Below, piece after piece: positions 39,282 through 46,181 of a stretch of DNA of 47,293 nucleotides. Under the pieces are notes generated by a model. The model was not told the origin of the DNA, ran no database searches, and saw nothing but the letters and a program-made list of their open reading frames with translations. Location of the stretch: the IMG/VR virus record IMGVR_UViG_3300043777_000041, positions 1 through 47,293 of that record; one strand, written 5' to 3'. The stretch comes from a virus. Within the stretch, counting starts at the first letter, position 1; each line of letters opens with the position of its first letter. Both the position numbers and the translations under genes were made by a program.

Positions 39282-39578
39282 GTGAGCAATTTTGATCTTG
39301 AAAATCACGCCGCCGATAAGGTCAAGCGCGCCCTGGACGACGTGTACCAGCTCACGGATGATCCCGGCCTCAAGATGAGGATTGCCATTATGGCGTCTAG
39401 TATCTGCATCGGCGCCGCAGGCGGCTTCTTGGCCGGCAAAGCAAAGCGCAAAGGTTTTGTTATCTCCGAAAAGGACGCCATGCTTCAAATTATGGAGCTT
39501 GTAAAACTGATGGCCGTCGATGGCCCCGAGGCCGTTCTTGCCAAGCTCAATATGCCGTCGAGCGCAGCAGCCGGTTAA
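39282..39578 (+). CDS. Unknown small protein (98 aa)
   Basis: The product has 98 residues if it starts at the GTG at 39282, chosen because GGAG in the leader repeat lies seven bases upstream; ATG 39270 is an alternative. KVKRALDDVYQLTDDPGLKM, MASSICIGAAGGFLAGKAK and ELVKLMAVDGPEAVLAKL are three helices, the middle one mildly hydrophobic. Confidence 0.5.
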   Translation: MSNFDLENHAADKVKRALDDVYQLTDDPGLKMRIAIMASSICIGAAGGFLAGKAKRKGFVISEKDAMLQIMELVKLMAVDGPEAVLAKLNMPSSAAAG

Positions 39579-39603
39579 CCGCCAAACAGCATGGAGACCA
39601 AAA
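39576..39603 (+). repeat. Intercistronic leader repeat, copy 2
   Basis: TAACCGCCAAACAGCATGGA then GACCAAAA to the ATG at 39604; the same leader as at 39255. Confidence 0.75.
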
Positions 39604-39837
39604 ATGGAAAAGAATATGACTACGCAGTGGCGTCCCGGAATGATCGCGACCGGCGCAACGCCGTTGATAATATCTCAACCCGACACATCGATTTCGAACG
39701 GCGCGCTCAACGAGATTGCTGCGGACTTACTGGCGGCGCTCGTCGCAATTGTGAACATCAATGACAAACAAGGATCGAGCATTCCAGTTAACATAATCGA
39801 GGCCGCACGAGCCGCCATCAAGAAAGCTGGCGGCTAA
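39604..39837 (+). CDS. Unknown small protein (77 aa)
   Basis: The product has 77 residues: MTTQWRPGMIATGATPLIIS then NEIAADLLAALVAIVNIND and NIIEAARAAIKKAG. The start is set by the leader repeat. No family recognised. Confidence 0.5.
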   Translation: MEKNMTTQWRPGMIATGATPLIISQPDTSISNGALNEIAADLLAALVAIVNINDKQGSSIPVNIIEAARAAIKKAGG

Positions 39838-39861
39838 CCCGTCCAAAGCATGGAGATTGAA
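39835..39861 (+). repeat. Intercistronic leader repeat, copy 3
   Basis: TAACCCGTCCAAAGCATGGA then GATTGAA to the ATG at 39862. Confidence 0.7.
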
Positions 39862-40080
39862 ATGGCATCGTCTGCCGTCATTGATGAGGAAGTCGAGGCT
39901 GCGTGCCGCAAGTTCTGCGCCTTCTATTGGCTGACTGGAAAAGATTTCTGCATGGGCGGATGGTACGACGCGAAGAACGGCGAGCGTAAGCCTACGTGCT
40001 CATGCTGGCGACCGCGATTGAAGATGGCGCGCGAGGCCCTGGAAGCTGCAGCCGAGGCGCGAGAAGCGACATATCAGTAG
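39862..40080 (+). CDS. Small Cys-rich protein (72 aa)
   Basis: The product has 72 residues. CRKFCAFYWLTGKDFCMGGW and CSCWRPR give several Cys in a possible metal or disulfide cluster between helices. Start set by the leader repeat; ATG 39850 is part of that leader. Confidence 0.5.
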   Translation: MASSAVIDEEVEAACRKFCAFYWLTGKDFCMGGWYDAKNGERKPTCSCWRPRLKMAREALEAAAEAREATYQ

Positions 40081-40097
40081 TCTTCCGGGAGAATCCA

Positions 40098-40343
40098 ATG
40101 CCAGCTGGCCACACAGACATCGCTACGATCAACAAGCGCCGCCCGCTGACGCCAGGCATGAGCACCATGTTGGATGCGCTGCTCAAAGGACCGGTGGCCG
40201 AAGTGGATTTGAGCCGAGCCGAGGATAACCAAATGCGCGCACTTTGCGCGCGAAAGCTGGCCGCGTGGGTTCTTGAAGGCCGGTGTTTTGTCATCACCGA
40301 TCCAGGGCGGCGTGAAGCGGCCAGGAAACGTGCAGCACGATAA
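40098..40343 (+). CDS. Unknown small protein (81 aa)
   Basis: The product has 81 residues with GGGAGA upstream. KRRPLTPGMSTMLDALLKGP then LCARKLAAWVLEGRCFVITD resembles a small winged-helix. No family recognised. Confidence 0.5.
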   Translation: MPAGHTDIATINKRRPLTPGMSTMLDALLKGPVAEVDLSRAEDNQMRALCARKLAAWVLEGRCFVITDPGRREAARKRAAR

Positions 40344-40365
40344 CATCACAACAGCAGGTAGGTTC

Positions 40366-40626
40366 ATGAGCGACGATGATCCGTTCGGTCTGGCCAAGAT
40401 CAATGCTGCAATCGCAGGTGCGAAGCCTAATGACGAGTATCGGACGATGGCTGGCGCCGCGATGGCGCTACAGCCTTGCGCGCGACACTGCACCGTCTGC
40501 GAGGGCTATGACCACCACTGGCTTGCTGAGTGCGACAGCGAGGGTATGCCCATCATGATCTGCAAACACTGTGAGGCCTGGCGCGAGTACACCGACGCTG
40601 ACATGCAAGATGAACTGGACGACTAA
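40366..40626 (+). CDS. Zinc-ribbon protein (86 aa)
   Basis: The product has 86 residues from an ATG with AGGTAGG upstream. The C-terminal half has CTVCEGYDHHW and MICKHCEAWREY, a two-CxxC zinc ribbon. Possible small DNA- or RNA-binding protein. Confidence 0.55.
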   Translation: MSDDDPFGLAKINAAIAGAKPNDEYRTMAGAAMALQPCARHCTVCEGYDHHWLAECDSEGMPIMICKHCEAWREYTDADMQDELDD

Positions 40627-40650
40627 ACCCCCAACACTCTGAAACTGAAA
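40624..40650 (+). repeat. Decayed intercistronic leader repeat
   Basis: TAAACCCCCAACACTCTGAA then ACTGAAA matches the leader at 41584 but has lost AGCATGG and is not followed by a gene. Confidence 0.5.
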
Positions 40651-40749
40651 AACAGCACCTAATCACAAATTGTTACAGCTAACTCTTAGGAATGCGCGCC
40701 GATGTTATTTGTTTGTTCCGCAAAACAGACCGATCTGAAAAACGCGATA

Positions 40750-40758
40750 TGCTATAAT
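40750..40758 (+). promoter_or_regulatory. Extended -10 promoter
   Basis: TGCTATAAT gives a perfect TATAAT (40753-40758) with a TGn extension. No good -35 is seen. It lies 26 bases before the next gene in a 157-base gap, an internal promoter for the distal cluster. Confidence 0.6.
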
Positions 40759-40783
40759 GCGTTTTTATCAGATGGAGGCCGAC

Positions 40784-40990
40784 ATGACGAGCTTACTCAG
40801 TGCAAAGCAAATCGAAATGCTAAAATCATTCGAGCGAGACGGCGAGGCAACTGACTTCGGGGATTTCAATAGCGCGTTGGCATGGCGCAATCGAGAGCGC
40901 GTGATCGACTCGCTGCGTCGCCGCAATTTATTGAATGACGACGGGATCACTCCCGCCGGACGCACATGGCTTGATCTGGCACAAAGGTGA
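40784..40990 (+). CDS. Small winged-helix-like protein (68 aa)
   Basis: The product has 68 residues with TGGAGG upstream. AKQIEMLKSFERDGEATDFG, then RERVIDSLRRRNLLNDDGIT and PAGRTWLDLA has the helix-helix-wing pattern of short winged-helix proteins. It follows the extended -10 promoter. Confidence 0.55.
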   Translation: MTSLLSAKQIEMLKSFERDGEATDFGDFNSALAWRNRERVIDSLRRRNLLNDDGITPAGRTWLDLAQR

Positions 40991-40996
40991 GCAACG

Positions 40997-41257
40997 ATGA
41001 CAGAGCAGCCAAACGACAACGTGAATGCGCTCGGCAGATTGCGCCAGGCAATCATCGATAACACGCGCGGCGATCTGTTCTGGATCGGCGAGATATTGCT
41101 TGCTGAGCTTGAAAAGGAAACGGGGTTTCCTTGCTGGATTGAACGCGCTGGCACATACGCCGATCAAACAAAGGAGAGCGACATGGACAAACGCATTGAT
41201 GAGATCGAGCCGGTGGATGATGGACACCTAATGGTCCATTTGAACGCCACTACCTGA
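40997..41257 (+). CDS. Unknown small protein (86 aa)
   Basis: The product has 86 residues: LGRLRQAIIDNTRGDLFWIG then LLAELEKETGFPCWIERA and an acidic tail. AAAGG lies upstream. No family recognised. Confidence 0.5.
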   Translation: MTEQPNDNVNALGRLRQAIIDNTRGDLFWIGEILLAELEKETGFPCWIERAGTYADQTKESDMDKRIDEIEPVDDGHLMVHLNATT

Positions 41258-41292
41258 ATGATCCAGGCACTCACACGTTCGGAGCGGACAAC

Positions 41293-41358
41293 ATGAAAGA
41301 GGTCCGCGCCACCATGAAAATGGTCAAGCCATGCGGGTGCCGGGAGTGTAAACCATGA
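41293..41358 (+). CDS. Possible 21-residue Cys-rich peptide
   Basis: An ATG at 41293 with GGAG upstream encodes a basic peptide ending in CGCREC. Its stop overlaps the next start as ATGA. Length makes it uncertain; it could be a coupling ORF for the next gene. Confidence 0.4.
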   Translation: MKEVRATMKMVKPCGCRECKP

Positions 41359-41567
41359 GCAGCAAGACGCTTCAAGTAGTGCGCGACGGCCGGTGCCTAA
41401 TGGGCGCAACGGACATCATCTATTCGCCCGACGACAATGGCTACTACTTCCATGAAGCCGACTTCGCTAAGGGCAAAAGCCGCACGAGCGCGAAGGTCTA
41501 TCCGAACGAGGACGGCGCGATGAAGCTGTGGCGCGCTGGCAAGGTCGAGTGGGAAGATTGGTACTAA
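41355..41567 (+). CDS. Unknown small protein (70 aa)
   Basis: The product has 70 residues: LMGATDIIYSPDDNGYYFHE then FAKGKSRTSAKVYPNEDG. Beta-like, aromatic-rich, starting in an ATGA overlap. No family recognised. Confidence 0.5.
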   Translation: MSSKTLQVVRDGRCLMGATDIIYSPDDNGYYFHEADFAKGKSRTSAKVYPNEDGAMKLWRAGKVEWEDWY

Positions 41568-41583
41568 GGCAACGAATAGGCAT

Positions 41584-41609
41584 TAAACCCCCAACAGCAT
41601 GGGACTGAA
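41584..41609 (+). repeat. Intercistronic leader repeat, copy 4
   Basis: TAAACCCCCAACAGCATGGG then ACTGAA to the ATG at 41610. Here the TAA is not the stop of the preceding gene, which ended at 41567. Confidence 0.7.
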
Positions 41610-41879
41610 ATGGCAAAACCAGATCACATCTACAATCCCGACGATTGGGAATGCACCTACGACTATGAGGATCGCTATCTGCTCGTTGAAGATGAGCCCG
41701 ACCCTGGCGAGTACCGCCGCTTCGCAACCCTATTGAAGGGGCCAGATGTTTATGCTGCCCGCGTCATCACGAAGCGCGACGAGGCCGGCGATGTAGAGGA
41801 AACGGAAGTGCGGTGGTTCGATTCCGAGGCAGAGGCTCGCGCCGCTTGCGGGATGCCGGCGCATTTGGTTGAAGACTGA
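41610..41879 (+). CDS. Unknown acidic small protein (89 aa)
   Basis: The product has 89 residues: YNPDDWECTYDYEDRYLLVE then FATLLKGPDVYAARVITKRD. Strongly acidic, a composition seen in DNA-mimic inhibitors, but no homologue recognised. Confidence 0.5.
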   Translation: MAKPDHIYNPDDWECTYDYEDRYLLVEDEPDPGEYRRFATLLKGPDVYAARVITKRDEAGDVEETEVRWFDSEAEARAACGMPAHLVED

Positions 41880-41920
41880 TAACGGGCACTGACGATGACT
41901 TACTTTGGTGAGGCAGCGCG

Positions 41921-42034
41921 ATGAAGCGCCAGGGCGGATCGGCTTCCGTTGAAACCTTGGCCGGCCTGACGAGGCTGGTTGCTGGCAGACCCAGCCCTCA
42001 CCGCCACGCATACGCCGAGGAGGCTAAACGATGA
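41921..42034 (+). CDS. Possible small protein (37 aa)
   Basis: An ATG with GAGG upstream opens 37 codons, ending in an ATGA overlap with the next gene. A nine-codon ORF at 41895 also ends in ATGA at its start. The peptide is basic with PSPHRHAYAEEAKR. Coupled reinitiation is plausible. Confidence 0.4.
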   Translation: MKRQGGSASVETLAGLTRLVAGRPSPHRHAYAEEAKR

Positions 42035-42195
42035 CTAAGCAGGAACAACCAACCGAGCTCACACTCTGGCTCACCGCCGCAATTGATAAGTGGCGCGAGA
42101 AACATCCCGGCGTAATGGTATCTGAAATTCTCGAATCTCTTGAGAACATCAGGCATACGCTGACAGAAGCATTCACCCGGCATACGCCGAGATAG
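42031..42195 (+). CDS. Unknown helical protein (54 aa)
   Basis: The product has 54 residues: TELTLWLTAAIDKWREKHPG then SEILESLENIRHTLTEAF. GAGGAGG lies before the ATG. All helical; no family recognised. Confidence 0.5.
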   Translation: MTKQEQPTELTLWLTAAIDKWREKHPGVMVSEILESLENIRHTLTEAFTRHTPR

Positions 42196-42208
42196 TAGGA
42201 GAAACCAA

Positions 42209-42448
42209 ATGATGTCCTTTATGAGCGCAGGCTGCTTTGCTCTGGCAATGGCTGGGCAAAGCGCCTGCTATAGCGGCACGACGCTCTATTGCTCCGACGT
42301 GCCTGTGGGCAGCTTGCCAACGTGCCAGGAATGGAATCGTCAGACGCAAGCGGCCATGGAGCAGATGAAAAAGTCCGGCTGCATGTCTCAGGATGGTTCA
42401 AGTTCTTCCTGCGCTTGGATCGGCCCGAAGTTGCCGACTAGTCCCTGA
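42209..42448 (+). CDS. Small exported Cys-rich protein
   Basis: The product has 79 residues. A hydrophobic start (MSAGCFALAMAGQSACYSG) may be a signal peptide; the remainder has five more Cys (LYCSDV, LPTCQEW, SGCMSQ, SSCAW) suited to disulfides in the periplasm. AGTAGGAG lies upstream. Confidence 0.5.
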   Translation: MMSFMSAGCFALAMAGQSACYSGTTLYCSDVPVGSLPTCQEWNRQTQAAMEQMKKSGCMSQDGSSSSCAWIGPKLPTSP

Positions 42449-42464
42449 TTACTGCGAGGAATTC

Positions 42465-42668
42465 ATGATATATGACTGGATGGCGTGTTGGGAAAATCCG
42501 AAAGAAGCGGCACGCAAGATCGAAACCGACGCGAAGGTGATCACGGCGCTGAGAGAGGCAATCGAAGTTGCCGTCGAGCGTTTTGAAGGCTGCGGCATGA
42601 AATACGCAGCCGAAGAAATAAGGAAGCTGCGCGCAGCGGCTATTGAGCAGACAGCAGGAGAGAATTAG
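42465..42668 (+). CDS. Unknown helical protein (67 aa)
   Basis: The product has 67 residues with GCGAGGA upstream: NPKEAARKIETDAKVITALR then EVAVERFEGCGMKYAAEEIR. All helical. The next ATG follows its stop directly. Confidence 0.5.
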   Translation: MIYDWMACWENPKEAARKIETDAKVITALREAIEVAVERFEGCGMKYAAEEIRKLRAAAIEQTAGEN

Positions 42669-42845
42669 ATGGACGCCTTTATCAACAGCACCACGTGGCA
42701 TTACCAAGCATTCCTAAAAACAGGCAGTGGAGATGTGTGGCGAGTTTGGTTTGACCATGACGGTCAGCCGAACATGGAGAAGCTTGTCAATATGCGTGAT
42801 TATCCGGAAGCCTTGGAAGCGCTGATTACAAGTGACCCACGCTGA
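42669..42845 (+). CDS. Unknown small protein (58 aa)
   Basis: The product has 58 residues starting immediately after the TAG of the gene before: TWHYQAFLKTGSGDVWRVWF then PEALEALITSD. AGGAGA in the upstream gene could serve as ribosome site. Confidence 0.45.
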   Translation: MDAFINSTTWHYQAFLKTGSGDVWRVWFDHDGQPNMEKLVNMRDYPEALEALITSDPR

Positions 42846-42857
42846 TAAGCGATTAAC

Positions 42858-43016
42858 ATGAGTGCACAAAGTCGTCATCGTATTATGATGCGCCGAGAAA
42901 GGATGCTTGTACGCATAGCACTCACAGTTGCAATTATAGGACTAACCGGCGCGTTTCTAACACAGTGCAATTTAGACCACTTCAAGAACGAGCTAAGATT
43001 AGAACAAGCGCGCTGA
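42858..43016 (+). CDS. Small membrane protein or lipoprotein-like (52 aa)
   Basis: The product has 52 residues. A basic start (RRERM) is followed by LVRIALTVAIIGLTGAFLTQ and Cys 37, resembling a membrane anchor with a lipobox-like end. Ribosome site weak. Its TGA begins the next leader repeat. Confidence 0.4.
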   Translation: MSAQSRHRIMMRRERMLVRIALTVAIIGLTGAFLTQCNLDHFKNELRLEQAR

Positions 43017-43039
43017 TGGCCAAACAGCAGGGAAATAAA
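43014..43039 (+). repeat. Intercistronic leader repeat, copy 5
   Basis: TGATGGCCAAACAGCAGGGA then AATAAA to the ATG at 43040. Here GCAGGG replaces GCATGG. Confidence 0.65.
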
Positions 43040-43393
43040 ATGACACGGCCGAAAGAGTTTTTAGCGTGGGCGGCCGAGACGTTCGGCCCGATAGCCCTTG
43101 GCCGCAAGGAACGCTTGCGACGCTTCGCTGAGGAAGCTTTAGAGCTACTTCATGCGGAATGTATGTCGATCGAAGAACTGGACCGGATCATGTGGCGAGT
43201 TTGGAAGCGACCGCCTGGCGAGACCTTAAAAGAAATTGGTCAAGCGCAGGCTTGTCTTGAGATGTTCGCCGAGAGCATTGGCGAGTCCGCCGACCGATTA
43301 GCTCAACTCGAATTTGAGCGCGTGCAGACTGTTCCGAAAGAAGAATGGGAACGCCGACATGCCGCGAAGGTCAAACTCGGAATCGCCGGTTAA
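43040..43393 (+). CDS. MazG-like all-alpha NTP pyrophosphohydrolase
   Basis: The product has 117 residues; start set by the leader repeat. RLRRFAEEALELLHAECMS contains the EExxE-like metal site, and RPPGETLKEIGQAQACLEMF the second metal helix. This is the pattern of small phage MazG-like proteins that hydrolyse nucleoside triphosphates and may lower alarmone or dNTP damage. The last rightward gene. Confidence 0.7.
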   Translation: MTRPKEFLAWAAETFGPIALGRKERLRRFAEEALELLHAECMSIEELDRIMWRVWKRPPGETLKEIGQAQACLEMFAESIGESADRLAQLEFERVQTVPKEEWERRHAAKVKLGIAG

Positions 43394-43400
43394 CAAGAGA

Positions 43401-43754
43401 CTAGCCGCCCGCAGCGGGCCTCTTAAGAAACGCAAGATTCGCCGCGCTATCGGCCGGCGGCAACTTATCGACCCGCTCGGGCCGAATCGCCCGCATTGTC
43501 TCAGCCGCTGTCGCATAGATTTTCTGCAATTGCGCTTTGAGCAAATCCGCCTCGCGTGCGGTTGCGTCACGCTGGCGCGTGCGCTTGTCGAGTGCTCCAC
43601 GCAACGCAGCATTCTCCGATGACACGGCTTCAAACGCGACTTTGAGCGAATCGTTTTCGGCTTCGAGTTGGTCGTTACGAGCAAAGATGTCGTCCACTTT
43701 GACCTGCAATGCACCGGCTAGGTGGACAGCTTCATCACGATTATCTTCGCTCAT
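43401..43754 (-). CDS. Coiled-coil protein (117 aa)
   Basis: The product has 117 residues from an ATG at 43754 with GGAGACC upstream. Residues of about 18-80 form a coiled coil (DDIFARNDQLEAENDSLKVA, then SENAALRGALDKRTRQRDA). It converges with the MazG-like gene seven bases away. No family recognised. Confidence 0.55.
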   Translation of the reverse strand: MSEDNRDEAVHLAGALQVKVDDIFARNDQLEAENDSLKVAFEAVSSENAALRGALDKRTRQRDATAREADLLKAQLQKIYATAAETMRAIRPERVDKLPPADSAANLAFLKRPAAGG

Positions 43755-43824
43755 TGGGTTAGGTCTCCTGTTGCGTGGGGAACGATAGACGAAGGAAAGA
43801 AGATAGGCAAGGTTAGGCGCCGAC

Positions 43825-44058
43825 TCATTCTTGATGGACGCGAGCGGCTTGGCTGTCGCGTTCAACCGTTGAACAGTTTGGACAAAAGTGCTGATAATCC
43901 TTCGGTATCTTCTTGGCCGTCCATCCGAGTTTTAACGCTTCATCCCACACCTGCCGATAGGTTTTGAATATGAGGCGGACGCCTTCTTGATCAACACGGA
44001 ATTCTCCGCAGCCGTCGCAGGTAGTGACAATATGGCCGCGTTCTTTTCGGATCGTCAT
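43825..44058 (-). CDS. Zinc-ribbon protein (77 aa)
   Basis: The product has 77 residues. CDGCGEFRV near residue 14 and HFCPNCSTVE near 57 form a zinc ribbon around a helical insert (VWDEALKLGWTAKK). It lies 13 bases downstream of the tRNA gene. Confidence 0.6.
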   Translation of the reverse strand: MTIRKERGHIVTTCDGCGEFRVDQEGVRLIFKTYRQVWDEALKLGWTAKKIPKDYQHFCPNCSTVERDSQAARVHQE

Positions 44059-44071
44059 CGCTTCAATTGTT

Positions 44072-44145
44072 TGGTGCGGGCTGTGAGACTCGAACTCACC
44101 TCGTCAGCTTGGAAGGCTGATGCACAACCCCTATGCCAAACCCGC
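44072..44145 (-). tRNA. tRNA-Gly (anticodon UCC), CCA encoded
   Basis: A complete cloverleaf on the minus strand: acceptor GCGGGTT/AGCCCGC with one G-U pair, anticodon stem TCAGC/GCTGA around CTTCCAA, T stem GTGAG/CTCAC with TTCGAGT loop. Discriminator A is followed by encoded CCA. The anticodon TCC reads GGA, a codon often rare in GC-rich hosts. Confidence 0.9.
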
Positions 44146-44149
44146 TTGT

Positions 44150-44182
44150 TGGTGCCCAAGGAAGGATTTGAACCCACGACCC
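44150..44182 (-). other. Orphan tRNA 3'-half-like sequence
   Basis: On the minus strand GTGGG-TTCAAAT-CCTTC resembles a T-arm and is followed by CTTGGGC, A and CCA. No matching 5' acceptor, D-arm or sound anticodon arm is found upstream. It lies four bases from the tRNA-Gly. It may be a decayed tRNA or the tRNA-derived part of an attachment site. Confidence 0.5.
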
Positions 44183-44340
44183 CCATTGACAATCTGTCCA
44201 CATAGATTCAGACTTGCCCTGTGAAGTCAAGACAGTCACTTCAACCTTGCGGAGAAAGCCTGCATGTAGGATCACCCCAACCCATACGCAGCCGAACACT
44301 GCGCACATAGGGGCGTCGTTTCTAACCCGGAACGGCGCTC

Positions 44341-44511
44341 TCACTTTGAGTCCTTCAATTTCAGATCATACACTTTAACCAAAACCGGCCCACACTTCGC
44401 ACACCAATAATTATGCAGCGCGATATGATCCTTGGTCGGATGAGGCTCGATCGTGGCAAGCGTTACCTCGGCGCCGCACTTCGGGCATTTGTCTTTGATG
44501 TGGAATTCCAT
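44341..44511 (-). CDS. Small zinc-ribbon protein (56 aa)
   Basis: The product has 56 residues with CPKCGAEVTLATIEPHP and WCAKCGPVLVKVYDLK, two CxxC pairs. It starts six bases after the membrane/coiled-coil gene. Similar to small phage zinc ribbons of unknown role. Confidence 0.6.
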   Translation of the reverse strand: MEFHIKDKCPKCGAEVTLATIEPHPTKDHIALHNYWCAKCGPVLVKVYDLKLKDSK

Positions 44512-44517
44512 CGCGGT

Positions 44518-44865
44518 TCATGGTGGCAGCGGCGCCGCGTTTCTCTTCATTCCCGCGTTTTGATCGATGATGATCAGTGCCGCAGCAATCTGCCGATTAA
44601 TATCCGTGATCTGATTTTGCAGAAGCACAATTCGGTCGTCAGTGGCCTTGGCGACTGCCTGGAATGTTTTATCCTCTACAGGGTCGTGAGCGAGCTTCGT
44701 AATGAGTGTTGCTTGGGTTGCTTCTACAATGGCGAGCCGGCGCCCTAGATCGGAAATAGTTTTATCAGTATTGGCAAACTGATTCTGAGACACCGCCCAT
44801 AACGCGCCCACGCCTAGCGCGACGACAGTAACCGCAATCGACATCCACGATTTGTCGTCGGCCAT
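44518..44865 (-). CDS. Membrane-anchored coiled-coil protein
   Basis: The product has 115 residues: N-terminal membrane segment (MSIAVTVVALGVGALWAVSQ), then coiled coil (TISDLGRRLAIVEATQATLI and RIVLLQNQITDINRQIAAAL). It overlaps the start of its own position's neighbour as TGATG. Architecture matches that of the next gene; together they could form a lysis or injection-related complex, but this is unproven. Confidence 0.55.
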   Translation of the reverse strand: MADDKSWMSIAVTVVALGVGALWAVSQNQFANTDKTISDLGRRLAIVEATQATLITKLAHDPVEDKTFQAVAKATDDRIVLLQNQITDINRQIAAALIIIDQNAGMKRNAAPLPP

Positions 44866-45209
44866 CAGCCATGCGGTCTTTCAAGCCCGCGAATGCGTTG
44901 TTCGTGATCTTTGGTGATGTCCTTCAACTGATCGTCGATACTGGATTCGACCTTGATATGATCGTCCAGTTTTGTAGTAAGAATCCCCAAGGCTCGGGAC
45001 GCATCCTGTTGGGCATCGTTGATCTTACCGATCGCCGTCCACTGCAATTGGACGCCAGTTTTCTGATCGGCCTTTACGTCCTGCAATGTTCCCCACGCCA
45101 TCCATATAACGGTACTTCCGGCCGCTATTGCGAAGGATAGAGCGCCACGAAATATCCAGGCCGCAGTACGCTCCTTGGTCTGCACCATTTCCTTGAGAAG
45201 ATCGGCCAT
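44865..45209 (-). CDS. Membrane-anchored coiled-coil protein, partner
   Basis: The product has 114 residues from an ATG at 45209 with AAGGGAA upstream. TKERTAAWIFRGAL leads to a membrane segment (FAIAAGSTVIWMAWG), then a long helix (ASRALGILTTKLDDHIKVE, then EQRIRGLE). It is coupled to the similar protein downstream. Confidence 0.55.
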   Translation of the reverse strand: MADLLKEMVQTKERTAAWIFRGALSFAIAAGSTVIWMAWGTLQDVKADQKTGVQLQWTAIGKINDAQQDASRALGILTTKLDDHIKVESSIDDQLKDITKDHEQRIRGLERPHG

Positions 45210-45230
45210 CACATTCCCTTGGTAAAGAAG

Positions 45231-45250
45231 AGGGCGCATTTGCGCGCCCT
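45231..45250 (-). terminator. Probable terminator after the outer-membrane protein
   Basis: On the minus strand AGGGCGC/GCGCCCT, 7 bp with a 6-base loop, followed by CTTCTTT, a weak T-tract. Confidence 0.6.
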
Positions 45251-45279
45251 AGTAGTCTGGGAGGTTCGACACACGACGC

Positions 45280-46032
45280 TTAGAAATCGAAGTTGATGCC
45301 AGCGATGATCTTATGAGCCTGGCCTTGGATCGACGGCGTGAACATCGGACCACCAGTATTGAGGCCGATCGAGCGCCCGTTGCTTTCGTATTCGACCCAG
45401 GTATCGACGGCATAACCGTTGGCCAACTGCCAAATCTGTCCGGTTTTGACCACGCCCGCAGCGGACCATTCCGAGCCTTGCGAGCCGGCCGGCGTGAGCG
45501 TGGCGCTGATATCCTCACCCGCAACGCCGCCGCCGACATAGGCATGGCAGTTCGTTGCTACGAGGCCCGCTGGCAGGGCTGGGAGCGTCGGCAGAAGCGT
45601 GCCGAGGTTTGCCGGCAGATAGGCCACGATATTGGCACAGGGCATACCGACTTCGCCAACGCCTTCCAAGCGCCACGGACCCTTCATCGAGAGAATGCCG
45701 GCGGTTTGCGAGGATGTGCCGTTGAGGTTCTGCGCCGCGGCGGAAAACTCGAACCGGGCAAATTCGGCACCCTTGTTGATCGGGGTCGAATAGCCGAGCA
45801 GAACGCCGACAGAGCCGCCGATCGCCGATACGTCTCCGGTATTTGAGCCGGGCGCGTTGACGTTGAAGGTGGTTTCCGAGGCGTAGGAAGTCAGGCCCCA
45901 ATAGATGCCTGCAGTCGTGTAGGGATAGGCTGGGGCAGCAGGAAGCGGAGTGGCCTTGACCGCCATATCCGCCGCGAACGAGGGGACCGAAAGCGCAAGA
46001 AGCGCCGTGGCCGCCATTAGCAATTTGCGCAT
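45280..46032 (-). CDS. Phage-encoded outer-membrane beta-barrel protein
   Basis: The product has 250 residues with GGAGAGA upstream. A signal peptide (MRKLLMAATALLALSVPSFA) is followed by ADMAVKATPLPAAPAYPY as in rhizobial Omp25/31-like proteins, then alternating beta strands and a terminal Phe (INFDF), the barrel insertion signal. Two Cys (MPCANIV, TNCHAYV) may bond in a loop. Phage barrels such as lambda Lom alter the host surface; superinfection exclusion is a reasonable inference. It has its own terminator and may be of host origin. Confidence 0.7.
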   Translation of the reverse strand: MRKLLMAATALLALSVPSFAADMAVKATPLPAAPAYPYTTAGIYWGLTSYASETTFNVNAPGSNTGDVSAIGGSVGVLLGYSTPINKGAEFARFEFSAAAQNLNGTSSQTAGILSMKGPWRLEGVGEVGMPCANIVAYLPANLGTLLPTLPALPAGLVATNCHAYVGGGVAGEDISATLTPAGSQGSEWSAAGVVKTGQIWQLANGYAVDTWVEYESNGRSIGLNTGGPMFTPSIQGQAHKIIAGINFDF

Positions 46033-46120
46033 GATCTTCTCTCCGTATTGAGATTGACTTTACGCGAATTGCTTTAACAGATTCAGTTGTGTCTTTGCTG
46101 CAACATACCGGATTAGTTTT

Positions 46121-46181
46121 GTTTGGTTAGACTGGCTACCTTGGCGCTCACGTCACCGAGAGGGTTTTACGGCCATAGAGG
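46121..46181 (+). repeat. 62-bp cassette element G (cassette 4, left; 61 bp)
   Basis: Outer GTTTGGTTAG at 46121, inner GCCATAGAGG ending 46181, one base shorter than the others in the middle. Central CTC/GAG pairing remains. Paired inverted with 46629-46690. Confidence 0.85.

Noticed and set aside
43394-43430. GCCCG-cag-CGGGC as terminator between convergent genes
   Set aside because: Only five base pairs and no T-run on either strand; lies inside the coding end of the minus gene.
44150-44217. A full tRNA-Asp reading of the second tRNA-like sequence (GTC in TTGTCAA)
   Set aside because: The anticodon stem does not pair, no D-arm is present and the acceptor 5' strand is missing; only the 3' half is credible.
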